NCBI RefSeq assembly: GCF_021018895.1 | Contig: NC_079372.1 | Coordinates: forward strand, 21,285,237-21,349,236 | Length of the DNA stretch: 64,000 bases | From: Seriola aureovittata | Taxonomy: Eukaryota; Chordata; Actinopteri; Carangiformes; Carangidae | Direction of reading: 5' to 3' | Part shown: one piece after another, positions 13,365-24,754 of the stretch | Position numbering within the stretch: position 1 is the first letter of the stretch | How the letters are laid out: each line of letters opens with the position of its first letter | Program-made: the position numbers and the translations under genes | The notes under the pieces: generated by a model | Told to the model about the DNA's origin: nothing | Database searches by the model: none | The model's input: the letters and a program-made list of their open reading frames with translations, nothing else

Positions 13365-14342
13365 CGTAGAAGTGATACACATTGTTCACAGGGAAACAAA
13401 GTCACATGTTTGCACCGACTCTCAAATTATCTTATTGTGTCACTTTGTAGTAAAACCTGTTTTAAATTGACACCATGTGATGCACCATATATCCATATAT
13501 TCACTGTGCACAGATAAATACTACTTAGCTGTGCTGTGTTTCTGTAACAGTAGTAGTCCTGGAGACTCTGAATTCTGCTCTGCAAAAGCAAGAAGCCTTA
13601 TCATTGAATGGCAAGGTAAGGTCAGATACAGAGGAGACTGTGTTAGCTTGTATTTCCTCATTCATTTTCACCATTTTTAAAGCAAAGGTTCTTCTCTATT
13701 GTGAGCTCTTATGTTTCCTCTGCCCCGTCACAGTCGTCTTCACCAGCAGACGAGCGAGAGAGCAGCTCAGAAGAGCAGGGCGAAGACGGGAGTGCGTCAG
13801 GCCAAGAAAGCATTCAGGGCAGAAAGAGGAAGAGGACATCTGTGGAGACAGAAAGCAACAGGGACTCAGACACAGACAGTAAGCATCTGTTTACATTCCT
13901 TGTCTTTGGGGTGTCCTCCTTCTCTTCTCCCTTTCTTTCTCTCCCTCTTGTGTGCGGTTTACAAATCAAATCACATTTTTAAAGCTTTGCAGATTAAGAT
14001 TTTCTTCTGGTTCTGCTTTGTTCAAAGGTAACATAATCCATCTACCAGCATTATTTCACACCTTATATCTTGTTTGTTAAGGTTGTACAAAAACCAAAGT
14101 GTAAAAAAAAATCAAGTTTTGGTTTTGCAGGGAGCAATGTGCTGAAGTATTCTTCCAGGGAGTCAGTACTCCTGCCCATAAAACTTTACAGGTGCTAGTA
14201 TGTGTACGACTTCCTTCTTGGCACTGTTGCTCCCTCACCAAAAGAAGCTGTTTGGAACAATTTCCTTCTCTTCCTCACAGACATCCAGCACGAAAGGAAA
14301 ATCAAGATCATGGTCAGAACTGAGGAGAAGAGCCCGAGCTAA
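8416..14342 (+). CDS. rbbp8nl: RBBP8 N-terminal-like protein (CtIP-like, CtBP-binding)
   Basis: Coding exons: 8416-8476, 8633-8675, 9702-9797, 10268-10380, 10652-10727, 10927-11111, 11221-11264, 11754-11833, 12324-13068, 13155-13254, 13551-13615, 13734-13878, 14281-14342. They total 1815 nt (604 residues; the human protein is about 664). All have GT-AG junctions and join in phase. The ATG sits in an ACAGCAATGG context in the second exon. Residues 1-130 are a CtIP-type coiled coil (MECFNDLLLKL..., RMEELFTRNQQ, LENRLRAGLCDRC with C73/C76). PLDLS at 401-405 is the PxDLS motif bound by CtBP corepressors. VLETLNSALQKQEALSLNGK lies just before a Ser/Glu-rich tail, and RKRKR at 566-570 is a likely nuclear signal. 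The CtIP-type N-terminus plus PLDLS, similar length and no Sae2-like C-terminus point to RBBP8NL rather than RBBP8. A nuclear corepressor-associated role is inferred. The last exon's frame is uncertain: another frame stays open to 14370. Exon 11 has a tandem NAGNAG acceptor. Confidence 0.87.
9631..9680. repeat. GT microsatellite upstream of rbbp8nl coding exon 3
   Basis: (GT)15 spans 9631-9661 and continues as imperfect GT-rich sequence to about 9680. The acceptor of the next coding exon lies at 9700-9701, with almost no polypyrimidine tract between. Confidence 0.9.
10857..10914. repeat. GT microsatellite abutting a splice acceptor
   Basis: A pure (GT)29 tract ends 12 nt before the coding exon that starts at 10927. 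The intervening bases are ATGGTGTGGCAG, so the acceptor has no pyrimidine tract of its own. Confidence 0.95.
11345..11665 (-). repeat. Dispersed teleost repeat, copy 1 of 5 in the window
   Basis: Hallmarks shared with copies near 22960, 23150, 24755 and 52480 are GAGTTAGATAAGAAGATC, GTTAGCTTAGCTTAGCA, CAGCTAGCCTGG, and a terminal AGCTAAGCTAACTC with TAGCTTCATATTTAGC. It lies in the intron between exons 11221-11264 and 11754-11833. The boundaries are approximate, and it probably derives from a non-autonomous element. Confidence 0.55.
13281..13364. repeat. Long TG microsatellite with GA tail
   Basis: (TG)36 spans 13281-13352 and is followed by GA dinucleotides to about 13364. It starts 26 nt downstream of the donor of the coding exon ending at 13254. 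Its 3' flank (to about 13485) is a diverged copy of 7806-7945. Confidence 0.95.
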
Positions 14343-16717
14343 AGAGGATGATGGTACAATGACCTGGTGATCTCACTTAGACCTCCATTAACTGATGTTT
14401 TTGGCCACTAGGGGGCAGTACAACAAGCTGAAAAACAGAAACACTACACTTATATATCAGCTTATAAAGCTGATGCAGCTAACAAATTAGCAAACAGTGG
14501 AAAATGTACACATCCAGTGGATATGGAGCAACTTTAGCATTAATTGGGAGTTGTGTTTCTGGCCACCTGATGAATGTTGGTCCAATAATGACTCTTGCCC
14601 CTTTAGCTCTTGGTCTCCACCAACTGCAGAGGGACATATTCAGCTCTTTAGCTAAAAAATGCTCCACTGTGTTTAGCAGCTGGTCGCTATCATTGACTGT
14701 CTAGTGTACAGTGGTTAAAACAGTGAAGTTGCAGGCCATAAAATCAAAACAGTGACTAAGAGGATGCTAAACATCTCCTTAGAGCTCAGGGGGATGATGA
14801 TAATTCTCTGTCTGTCCACCATATGGAGAGTACATGTAGTCATTTGATCTACTGTTGATACTATAATTTTGAGTGTAGCAGCTTTTGTATAAAAATATAG
14901 ATTAAAGCAGCTTTAAACTTTCCTCTTGGCATTTTGAAACATCTGGATTTTTCGCTGCCTTCGGCCCGGTGCACTCTGTAACAGCGTCCAGCTTCCTTTT
15001 GTGAGCCTAAACAGGAGGAGGTAAATAAAAAAGATGAAGGATGGGAAAAAGAGATTATATCTATAAACAAGTTAAAACATGGCTGAGACAATAAGTATTT
15101 GTAGGTTGGCAGTCATTTTTTTCCCCCATTAGATTCTCATTAATTCCTTCACTTAACACAGCGCCCTCTATCTGATGCCATGAGGAGATCTTATACTACT
15201 TCATTATTGTAATCACAATTAAGCAGTTTTAACAACAAATACACACAATGGAGACTCCCAATGATGGCTTTGTTTACCTGCAGAGATCTAATAATGTCTC
15301 AGCCCTTTAAGGCCGTCGTTGCTAAAACTTACATCATGTCAGAGTTTGCAGTTACTGGTATAAGCCTAAATCCTGCTAAGAAAAATTTGAATACATTCGT
15401 GATACAAATACAAATTCTGTTTCCATGGAGTCACTAAATCTAAAACAATAACAATAACCAGAATGATCTATAGAGCAAGCTGTGGATGTGCATTATCATT
15501 CTGTTTAGCAGCTTTCGGCTGATTGGTGAAGAAGAACTGAGGCACAGTCGGCCTGAAAAAGTCACACATTGTGCAACACACACAACACCCATTTTGACAA
15601 CACACAACTCGAGCGGCCACCCTGAATATGGCAGACTGAAGACCAGTGTAGTAACTGAACATTGAGTTGTACTAACTGAAAATATAAACAGTCAGATTCA
15701 AATGACAGCGTGAATCATGTCTCCTCTCAGCTGTGCACTGTTCAGCACAGCTACAGCAACACAGCCATCACTAATGTCATCGCTCCGCAGGAAACAGCAC
15801 CATCATCATCATGGTTCCCCCTTTCTAAAGAAATGAAAAGTGTCAAAGCCAGTAATGATCTTGCATTTGTCTTAGAGCCTAAAACCTTCGTTTTCCTCTC
15901 CCATACTCTTCACACACCATTCACATGCTATTCTGGTATTTATAGTTATTTCACTTTCCTGGCATTGCTGTCACTGCATAGCTATTTTTGCTACAGAGCA
16001 CCCCCCCACCTCCACCACCACCCTTCCCCTCAGCCTGTCTCTAAGTGACCCACAAGGAAAAAAAAAAGAAGAGAAAAACATGTTCCTCTTCCCCTTTTCA
16101 TTTTCAGAATGCACATATTTTGCAAGTATTAACTTTCCGCTCACAGCTGCGACGGCTTGTGCTAAGCCGAGTGAATAGAGGAGATAAAGATAGAGTGACA
16201 GAGTCGGTTAAATGACCTAAACTCTTGTGGTACAGCACTGTGAGGTCAACGTGTCCACTCTGTGTAATAATCTTTTTTTTTTTTAATGGAGATGCCCTAA
16301 TCAACAGGCAGCATCAGCCAATATTTACTATAAATTGATGTTATTTTCCTTCTCGTGTGTGCACTTTTTAACTATCCTGTGTGTGACAGCCCCAACGCAT
16401 GCAGTCCATAATGCAGTTATATTGATCTGTACTGTTTCTATCATGTCTCTCTTATGCCATTAGAGTCCATTAAGTACAGTACTTGGTCAATGGTCAGTGG
16501 ACTAAATAGCCTTCCCCTGCCATTCGCATCTCACATTAATTATTATGCGATTGACTGAGATACTTTAAGTGTACTGTTTATGCTTTTACACTTTGCTAAT
16601 CTATCAAGCTAAATACTGTTGTGTTGTTGTGTCTTAACAGATGTATTGTTTTCTAGAATGATGTAATTTAGAAACTGTTACTTTGTATGAATGCACTACT
16701 CCCGATGCTGAAATAAA
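14343..16717 (+). terminator. rbbp8nl: rbbp8nl 3' UTR and candidate poly(A) signal
   Basis: After the stop codon there is no further coding exon that I can support. A canonical AATAAA lies at 16712-16717, in a T-rich, AT-rich context typical of a 3' end. If used it would give a 3' UTR of about 2.4 kb. AATAAA-like words near 15020 are alternatives, so the end is only a candidate. A CA/C-rich stretch at about 15995-16040 is low-complexity. Confidence 0.4.
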
Positions 16718-17261
16718 TTTCCGTTCTTGAACGTTACTTCTGTTACTGTATGTGTTTCAGCTTTTATATTTTGTACCATAACTAATTTACCACACACCCC
16801 TGATGTGTGTTCTGGGAAACTGAAGTAACATCATGTCTGACCTTTTTTTTTTTTCTGCAAAGGACATTATGCAAAACACTTGTGGCGTGATGATGGAGGA
16901 TGTAGAAACCAGTGGAAACGATCAAAAGTTTGACATGTAGTAGTGTGAGGTGACATGGAACAGTTCTTTAGGTAACACTACAGTCGCGACGAAGCGTAAA
17001 AGAAATGTTTGCTATACAACAGAGCATCTAATCAACCCTGCTGAAGATGTTGTCTGATCTGTCGTTGCTGCTGTGTTATCGTTTCTAAACCCACAGGAAG
17101 TGAAAGATGGAAATTTAAACTATTTCAGTGTTTTTTCTTCCTTTTCCTCTTTTACATTAGTTCTTATTTTAATGTCAATCTAGACAGTTTGTACCTGTGC
17201 ATACTTAAAATAGAGATAGTTTTAAAATAAGTTCTACCAATATGCTGACAGTCACATTTTA
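16718..17261. other. Intergenic sequence, nothing recognised
   Basis: This is short AT-rich spacer between the candidate rbbp8nl poly(A) site and the first interspersed repeat. No exon, RNA gene or repeat terminus was identified. Confidence 0.6.
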
Positions 17262-18200
17262 ATAATAGTAATACACTTTATTTGTGTAGCACCTTTCATA
17301 CAAGGAATGCAGCGCAAAGTGCTTTACGATAAAGAAATGATATGCACCAAATGTATCACATGAAAAGACATGAAAAATGTAATAAATAAATTGTCATGGT
17401 TTGCCTTAAGGACTCTTTGTGTTTGGACTTTTGTATTATGTTGGGACTTTTTAAATTAGATTGGTCACGGTCATTTCCTGTTTTATTTTGAAATAGCTGT
17501 CTCTCATTGTTTTTTACTTCCTCTCTTCCTCGTCCTATTTCCCTCCAGTTTGATTGTGTGCCCCGCCCTAATGTGTTCACCTGTGTTCAATTGCCTTTGC
17601 TTAACTTGTGACTATAGTCTCTGTTCATCTTGTTTTCCCCCGGTTGTACTCCAGTGTTCCCGTTCGGTGTTCTCTAATGTTTTCTTTCATTCTTGGATTG
17701 TCTGGTTTTTAGTTCCTTGCTGGTGTATTTTGGGTTCTTGGTTTTCGTAAGTTTCTGTTTTCCTTTCACTTAACAAATCATCGATTTCACCTACTCTTGG
17801 ATGGTCTGCATTTGGCTCCCTTATAACTACAAAAAAACTAAAAACAAGAGACACACAAGGAGAGCTACTTCAAAATAAAACAGGAAATGACCATGACCAA
17901 ACTAATTTAAAAAGTCCAAACATAATACAAAGGTCCAAACTCAAAGAGTCCTTAAGGCAAACCATGACGTACATAGAGGAAATAAGTTCTGAGCAGTGCA
18001 TAAGTGTGGAGCAAAGAGGCAAAGAGCCCTAAACTTTTCAGAGCTCGATACAGGCTAAGATAAGTTTTAAGTTATGTTTTAAAAATATTTAGTCAGCTGG
18101 CTTCTCCGATATCTAGAGGTAGTGTGTTCCACAGTTTTAGGTCGTAATGTTTGCACTGTAATATTAATTCTGCTATTCAGCAACATCACAACAGCCGAGG
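17262..18200. repeat. LINE/SINE-type 3' repeat interrupted by an inserted element
   Basis: The left part, about 17262-17392, reads ACACTTTATTTGTGTAGCACC, then CATACAAGGAATGCAGCGCAAAGTGCTTTAC (given here only as a landmark). This is a recurrent fish retroposon motif ('TTTATTT..TAGCACCTTTCATAC..AAAGTGCTTTAC'). The right part, about 17969-18145, resumes with GCAGTGCATAAGTG and ends in TCTAGAGGTAGTGTGTTCCACAG, another hallmark of the same class of repeat. The 17393-17968 segment is the insert. Confidence 0.55.
17393..17968. mobile_element. Inverted-repeat (foldback) element of about 576 bp
   Basis: The left arm (about 17393-17495) begins GTCATGGTTTGCCTTAAGG. The right arm (about 17866-17968) ends CCTTAAGGCAAACCATGAC, its exact reverse complement over 19 bases. 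Homology between the arms continues with few mismatches for roughly 100 bp, through CATTTCCTGTTTTATTTTGA / TCAAAATAAAACAGGAAATG. The interior (17560-17760) has no coding capacity. A clean target-site duplication was not seen. It is probably a non-autonomous DNA element in teleost intergenic DNA. Confidence 0.75.
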
Positions 18201-20039
18201 CAAGTGTCCCGCTGTGTTTTGTTCTGCTGAAGAAACTGTCAACCTACTGTATATGTACAATATATAGCTCCTTTAAGAATCACCATCTGTCAGTCACCAC
18301 CAAATAAAGTCACTACGCAAATTGAAGCAAGACGGAGGAGGGGCAAAGTCACTGTTTTAAAAGTCACAAGTAATTCTCTCTCTCTCAAGTCAGGCTGAGT
18401 CCCAAGTCAGAACAGGTAAGTCCCTATTCAACAACAAGTCCCAAATCAAGATGGGTTTAAGTACAGAGTGAAGTCTAAGTCGCCAAACTTACAGAAACAA
18501 TTCAAGGTTAAAGGTAATCTTTATTATTAGTTTTTGAGTCTATTGGTCTTGGATCCAGATCTCACTGAACTGGGGATGACTACGGTCATCCAGGACTGAC
18601 TGAGCTTTAGTTTATGGCTCCGGCTCCGTACCATACCAAGAGTTCCTCAAGATTAGTCGCGTGTGCGGGAGTGACCCAAACCAGCAGATAAACGAAAAGG
18701 CTAAAACAGTGGTGTTAAATTCAAAGTCTTCAGATTCGTGACTTGGGTCTAAATCATGTGAGCAAACAACTGCTAATAACCACTGTATCTTCTATAAGTC
18801 TGAAAAATAAAAATAAACACAGAAACAGAAACAGAAAACCTTAAGTACCTCACACTCTAAAAATGAATCACACAAAGAGGAAATATAGCAGAAATAAGAA
18901 ACCAAGACGTTATATAGAATTGTATAAAATAGTAACAAAATGGAGGAAATGGAAAAAAAGAAAAGCCAGAATATTTAAAGACGGCACTGTGACTGTAGCA
19001 GTGAGCTGAAACAAGTGGGATCACTGATGTTTGATCAGTCGCCTCTCGAGTTTCCTTGTTGTTTGTATAAAGCATCACAGACGGATCGGTTCAGAGAACC
19101 TGTGGAAACCTTGATGAATACACCTGTCAGTGGATTTGTATGACAGCCACATGTGTTGTAATTCCCTGTGTAATAATTAAACTGTGGGTCTTAAGTCTGG
19201 TTAATGAGCAACTCATTTCCCCCTTAAGTTTGAATATGAAGAGCCGTAAACTGAGGCCTCGTTGTGACTGCACCCCCCCCCCCCCCCCCCCCACATGAGG
19301 CACCGTCAGGTCATCTGCAGCTGTGAACTGATGCTAAACACAAATTCTCTCTCTTTATCCCCCATGCTATGATTTTTTTTTATTTTTATCTTGTATTATC
19401 CTTCACCAGTGTTTCAACTCTCTCACATTTTACCTTTCTGGGTTTTTTCCCCTCATCTCATTAATTTCACTCTTATCCTCACCCCCTCCCTCTCTCCCTC
19501 TCTCTCCCATCACCACAGCCTGGGTTTCAGAGGGAACTTGGTTTCTAATCCCGACTGTTGATTAAGGATTATGGTTGAAGAGCTGTGTTACTGCTGAGCT
19601 GCTGTTGAACCGCCCACGCCCCCCCCCCCTCCTCTCTGCATCCTTCCCGCCTGCCTCCACCCAGAGGACGCACTGAGAGCATGATAGCTGTCAAACTATC
19701 ATTTGAATACATGTTAGATCTGTCCCGCACACCATGCAAATGAGTCCCACACATCTGTCCACCCACCCGTGGCCATCCATCCATTTATCCATTCTTCCCT
19801 CTATCCCTCCTCTTCTCCAGCAGCGACGTAAATGAGGCGTCACCGTTACACTTTTTGGCTTTTGGATTAAGGAAGAATGATCCACTACATGATTAAATAC
19901 ATCAGTAGACACAATGGAAAATAAAGTGCCGCATCTAATTAAAATAAATAGATAATATGATTAAAAACACAGTTTTACCATCGATATCTTTGAGCTTTGA
20001 GCATCTGAAGAACGCGAGTGAAACTAAGAGTACGATTGG
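18201..20039. other. Intergenic sequence between rbbp8nl and hck
   Basis: No gene was recognised. The region contains a (C)20 homopolymer at 19273-19292 and a shorter C run near 19618-19628, plus T/C-rich sequence around 19400-19510. Short open frames lack family motifs. Confidence 0.6.
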
Positions 20040-20283
20040 TGTGGCGCTTGTTCCTCTTTTCAGATGCGCACAGCTCAAACTTCCTCCTACAGGTCCAGTG
20101 CGCAGCGTTCCGTCGCCCCGGCCACATCTTCAACCCTAACCAGAAGAGAAAGAAGCGGCTTTGCACGGGGATGGAAGCTACATGAAAGAAATGAGGAATA
20201 ATCCCGCCACAGTCAGACGAATCTAGAAGATAACACACATCCAGAGAAATAAAGAGTCCGAGTGATTGGTTGGTTGAAGAGCG
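20040..20283 (+). promoter_or_regulatory. hck: Putative hck promoter and untranslated first exon
   Basis: GC-richer sequence ends in a consensus donor (GAGCG at 20279-20283, then GTAAGT). It is the best candidate for the 5' UTR exon spliced to the acceptor at 28679-28680, just 8 nt before the hck ATG. ACTTCCTC at 20079-20086 and TTCCTCTTTT at about 20051-20060 are reverse-strand PU.1/ETS-type purine boxes (GAGGAAGT, AAAAGAGGAA). PU.1 control is established for mammalian HCK promoters; use here is inference. The exact start is unknown. Confidence 0.5.
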
Positions 20284-21699
20284 GTAAGTGACCTCTTTCA
20301 TCTGGGTTTGCTTGTGTGTGGGGAGAGAGAAGGGGGGGAAGCCAAAGCGTGGGAAAGATCAGTGTAAGAATAAAAGAAAAAAAGGACAGGCTGTGCAGTT
20401 AATGTACATTTAGAAATTTATAGGGAAGAAGAAGAGTTTTAAGTTGCTGGGTTCGAAAAAGAGGAACTTCAAGGTCTTTGAGTTGAGACAACCTCCGCCT
20501 ACAGAAGTCACTGTACACAAACACTGAGTGTGAAAGTGATGGAAAATAAGTTGAACCTAAATCTCTTCTCAATGCCGCCACACATCACGTTCTGTGAAGT
20601 GATGAGTATGAAGTCTTTTAAGGTTTGAACTTTGTTAATCTCTCTATCTTAGTGTGTGTGTGTGTGTGTGCGCGTGTGCGTGAGAGAGAGAAAGAAGAGA
20701 GAAGAGAGTTATTTTTAGACAGTCCATCTAGACTAAACTAGAAACCAGTCTAGTTTCAGTTGTGATCTTTAGGTGTTGAATCACTTTAAAAGCATATAGA
20801 TATGTGAAGGTTCATTGGTCACCCATTTCCTTTCCTTAAAGGGAATTGCTTTAACATTACAGCTTTACATCAGTGTGTAATGTGCGCTGCAGAAATGCTG
20901 ATATTACATAATATTGGTGGCCATTGTTGAATTCCCCCAGCTAGAATCGACCCTGCTGCCACATCATCCCCACATGTTGTCAAATCAGCCATAATGAGTT
21001 ATTGCAACCACAAATTTTCAAAAGACCCAACATTCATGGTTGGTTGCTGGAGTGTTTCTTCAGCAGAATTTGAATATTTGAGTCAAATCCACCTTCCTGT
21101 TATAAGAATTATACAGCTTATGACCATTAAACAAATGATCCTTCTGACAATAAAATGTCAGGAAATATTGACAAACTACTAAGGTGACATTTTCAATTGT
21201 GACCTTGAAAGAGGAGCAGAGGACTTTGGGCATTTTTTCTTGATGATTGACATAAATGATTAATCAATTATCAGAATAGTTGCTGATCAATTTTCGTTTG
21301 ATTAACTGCAGATGTCATACAACCCACGTATAACCCACATTCCGATGTGAATCAGATGTGAAATTCCTCCATACATGACACATACTATGAAAATGTTTTA
21401 TATAATTATATAATGAAACATATACAAGCGTTTTATGTTCATATACAAAGTGTCTAAACTGTACGTTTTAAAAGTTATCAGTCTCAGCTTTTATAAAGTA
21501 TATAGGTTATCTGCAGAGCCGACAACAGACACAAAGACACAGCTGGAGCTCCATGATGATTAATACCGTCATGTCATACAGAAGAAGTAAGACGATGCTG
21601 AGATGGAGACACTCAACAGTCCAGAGTCCTCTGTCTTTTCCTGTCGATAAGTAACTCAATAACAGTGCAAGTGAAGTAATACCCCAAGGCTGTGAGATG

Positions 21700-21742
<43 letters not shown>

Positions 21743-21767
21743 GTCTTTCTTTCTTTCTTTCTTTCTG
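21700..21767. repeat. CTTT tetranucleotide microsatellite
   Basis: CTTT repeated about 17 times with two CTGT interruptions. The antisense frame across it reads Lys-Glu-Arg-Lys repeats and is an artefact. Confidence 0.95.
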
Positions 21768-22957
21768 TGTAATGTCCTGTTGGCTGCGTGCCAGACTGGC
21801 AGGTGATGTTGTTATGGCCTGAAGCGGTCCCAAACAGGTACACACTCAGCTCGGCACCACCGCAAAATTTACATCTGAAGAAAAAAAAAATATCCCTCAT
21901 AACAGAACACACATGAATTATTCCTGTCGTCTGTCCGTTGAGAGACTGTGTTACTGTGGCCTAGTAGTTGTTGTTTTTTTTGGTAGAATAACACATGGGA
22001 TCCTGCATTAATGAGGCCACAGTGTAGTTGTGGCATTCAGCTTAACTGCCACACACGAATATAATAACGACCTGGTGCCTGTACAGTGGTGCAGATGAAC
22101 GTAAGCTGCCACTTTCACAGGATGAAGATGTGATATGAAAGTCTATCATGTTAAAGTGTATGTCATCATTCATGTTGTGTTGTGGACTTAAATCAGCAAA
22201 GCATCACTGCCTATTTCTTACCCACACACACTGAAAGCTGAATGTGGCTGTCTGTCTTGTAGATTTATGACCACACAGCCTGATGATTACAGTGTTGCTT
22301 ATTTGCATTTTATAATGTAATTATATAATTCTGAACTGAGCCTTTATGCTAACCTCACGTTTGACATAAGAGACAACTACTTTTTTTTGATTCATATTTT
22401 GGAGTGGCAAAGATCTCAACAGCCATGATATTATTTACATTCAGTTATTCAGCTGAAATTGAAATGCATATTTTTATCAGGAAGTGATTAGTAAGTTCAT
22501 CCTTAAACTTTCCATTACAGAATCACACTTCCTCTTTAAAATTCTTTATTAGTAAAAATAAATTGCTCACATATAGATCTGTGCTCTCTGTTATCAGAAC
22601 AGAGACCGAGGCTGAGGTGAACACTGCTCTTCTGAAAGGTGCTGTGACATTGTGCTATGTCTTTAGTGTGGCTGAATACAACGGCCGTCCTGTTTTAGAG
22701 ATTGGCGCTGCTCTTGAATAGCACAGTGCTTAGTTTAAAGTGTGACTGTGTAACTTTCGAAAGAAGATTTAACACGTTCTTCCTCTTTCAAGTGAAAAGT
22801 TAAATGCATAAGCAACGAAACGCAGCTCAGCTCTTCATCTACTTGTGCTACTCTTATATTACATGTTAGCATGTGACAGATAAACATAATGGTGTCTTTA
22901 AATCAGCTGACCCAAGACCATTATCTTATAATTACTACGTATGGCCCATTTGTTTCG

Positions 22958-23270
22958 TTCCAAGAGTTAGATGAGAATTAAAGTGTCATAGCTTGTCATA
23001 TCTCAGGAAATCTTGTCATCACTATGAGGTTGCTAGGCAATAATCAATCAAACAAATATGACAATGTCTTCAGTAAAGAGCTTTGGAGGTGCTGCTAGTC
23101 ATATTGTTACAATTGGACGGCGTCAGGCAAGCTGTATCCAGTCATTGTGCTAAACTAACTGAGTGTAGCCTTATATTTAGCATACACACATGAGAGCGGT
23201 GTCAACCTGCTCATCTAATTCTTTGCAAGAAAGTGAATACATGTATTTCCCAAAATGTGCAAACATTGAT
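22958..23270. repeat. Dispersed teleost repeat, copies 2 and 3 (opposed fragments)
   Basis: AAGAGTTAGATGAGAATT at 22960 is in minus orientation. AACTAACTGAGTGTAGCC with CTGCTCATCTAATTCTTTGC at about 23150-23230 is in plus orientation. Both match hallmarks of the copies at 11345, 24755 and 52480. The segment directly precedes the MITE at 23276. Confidence 0.5.
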
Positions 23271-23275
23271 GTTAA

Positions 23276-23591
23276 AGGTCCCATATTTTACACTTTTCCA
23301 GTGTTTTATTGAAGCTATATTTGTGGTTTTAAGAGCCAAAAACTATCTCATGGACTCAGACGCTCAAAACTTGTCTTCTGATTGGCTGAGTGATCAAATA
23401 AAAATATAGCAGATTTCAGGTAACCACAGAAACCAAATCCTGCAAGTTTGGGTGGTGTGTCCAGGTTGGGGCATGGCTGAGAGTGGTGACTGCTTTGTTG
23501 TGAATAACAGAGTTACATAAGTCCTGAGGCCCACTTTCTGAATACATCTGTGTGCATCTGTATACATCTCACTTTGTACAATATGGGACCT
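23276..23591. mobile_element. piggyBac-type MITE (TTAA target sites), 316 bp
   Basis: The element begins AGGTCCCATATT and ends AATATGGGACCT, which are perfect 12-bp terminal inverted repeats. It is flanked directly by TTAA at 23272-23275 and 23592-23595, the hallmark of piggyBac-family insertion. There is no transposase and the length is 316 bp, so it is a non-autonomous MITE. A diverged copy of the same body lies at 50070, and a different subfamily sharing the same end lies at 30264. Confidence 0.85.
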
Positions 23592-24754
23592 TTAAGTGTT
23601 AGAAATCCACATTTGAGTATTGAAGCTGATGTTGCTGTGTGACCTGATCTGATGATCTGAACCTTCAGAAGACGCTGTTGCATAGAAAGTTAATAAAAGA
23701 TACAAATTTCCTGCAGACAACTGAAATCCTGTTGATTTCTCAGGCAGTTTTAACACATGCTGGATAATTCACATGTTGATAGAATTAGGAAATTCTGACT
23801 TATCTTTACTAAGAAACAGTAGATCTGGTGATGAATGATATAGATTTGAGATTTGAGACCATTTGATCTTCCTTTAGACATTATTGTGAAATGAACCCGG
23901 ACTTGATTCAACAGACTGATGGCATGAAGCCTGGTAGTCAGAGGTCTATTTTTAAGGGTGATTTTGTCTGGACAGGAACACATAACTCACAGAGAGGAGG
24001 AGAACAAACATGAGAGAGAAGAAACAGAAGCACAGAAACGAAACTGTTAGTAATATCTTTCAAATCCTCAACTCAAAGGAGTGGAAATTGCTGAAGTTGG
24101 CATAAAAATATTCTTTCACCAACTTCCATCTTTTTTCTTAAAGTCATGGCGTTCAGCTGTAGATAATAACCATAACCACTCATTGTGTATGAGGATGACA
24201 CAACTTATTTAATGGGGACTGCCACAGCTTCATTCTGCAGTGGTGGTGCTCTTTGGGAGTTTTCAGGGAGGCGTTAAACCCAGAAGAGACGAGTGTCACC
24301 TTAATAACACCTTATAACACATTAAGTATCACTCATGACTGAGCAGTGATATGTTTCCACTTTGGTCTTTGCTTTACGTGCTATAGAGAGCTGTAGGTGT
24401 GAGAATGGCCATTCTGGTTTTACTGTACTCGCCTCCAGTTTAATATAGAGCAAAGGGCAGGTGTTGTGCTCAGGTCTCTCCTCAGGTCTCAGCCTGTGTG
24501 TGGGCATGTGGGAATCTATTGAGGATGAATGGTGGACTTTTCAGACCAGCACGTTCTGACTATGCTGCACAGTCACACCGCCTTCTGCACAAAGGCGAAC
24601 TGGTTTATGTCACGGAGAGTGTTGCTGCCTGCCCTAAAATTGGTTGTTAAGGGAGAAGTTCACTCTCGGCTCAGCTGTTGAGTCCAATGGTAAAGTGGTC
24701 TCAGACTTTTGGACCCAGCTGTGTGCTGGTTTGCTTTCTTCCTGATAGTTATGT

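Noticed and set aside
4259..13517. Val-Cys, His-Thr and Ser-Leu rich open frames
   Set aside because: Each crosses a GT/CA or CT microsatellite and has no similarity outside the repeat.
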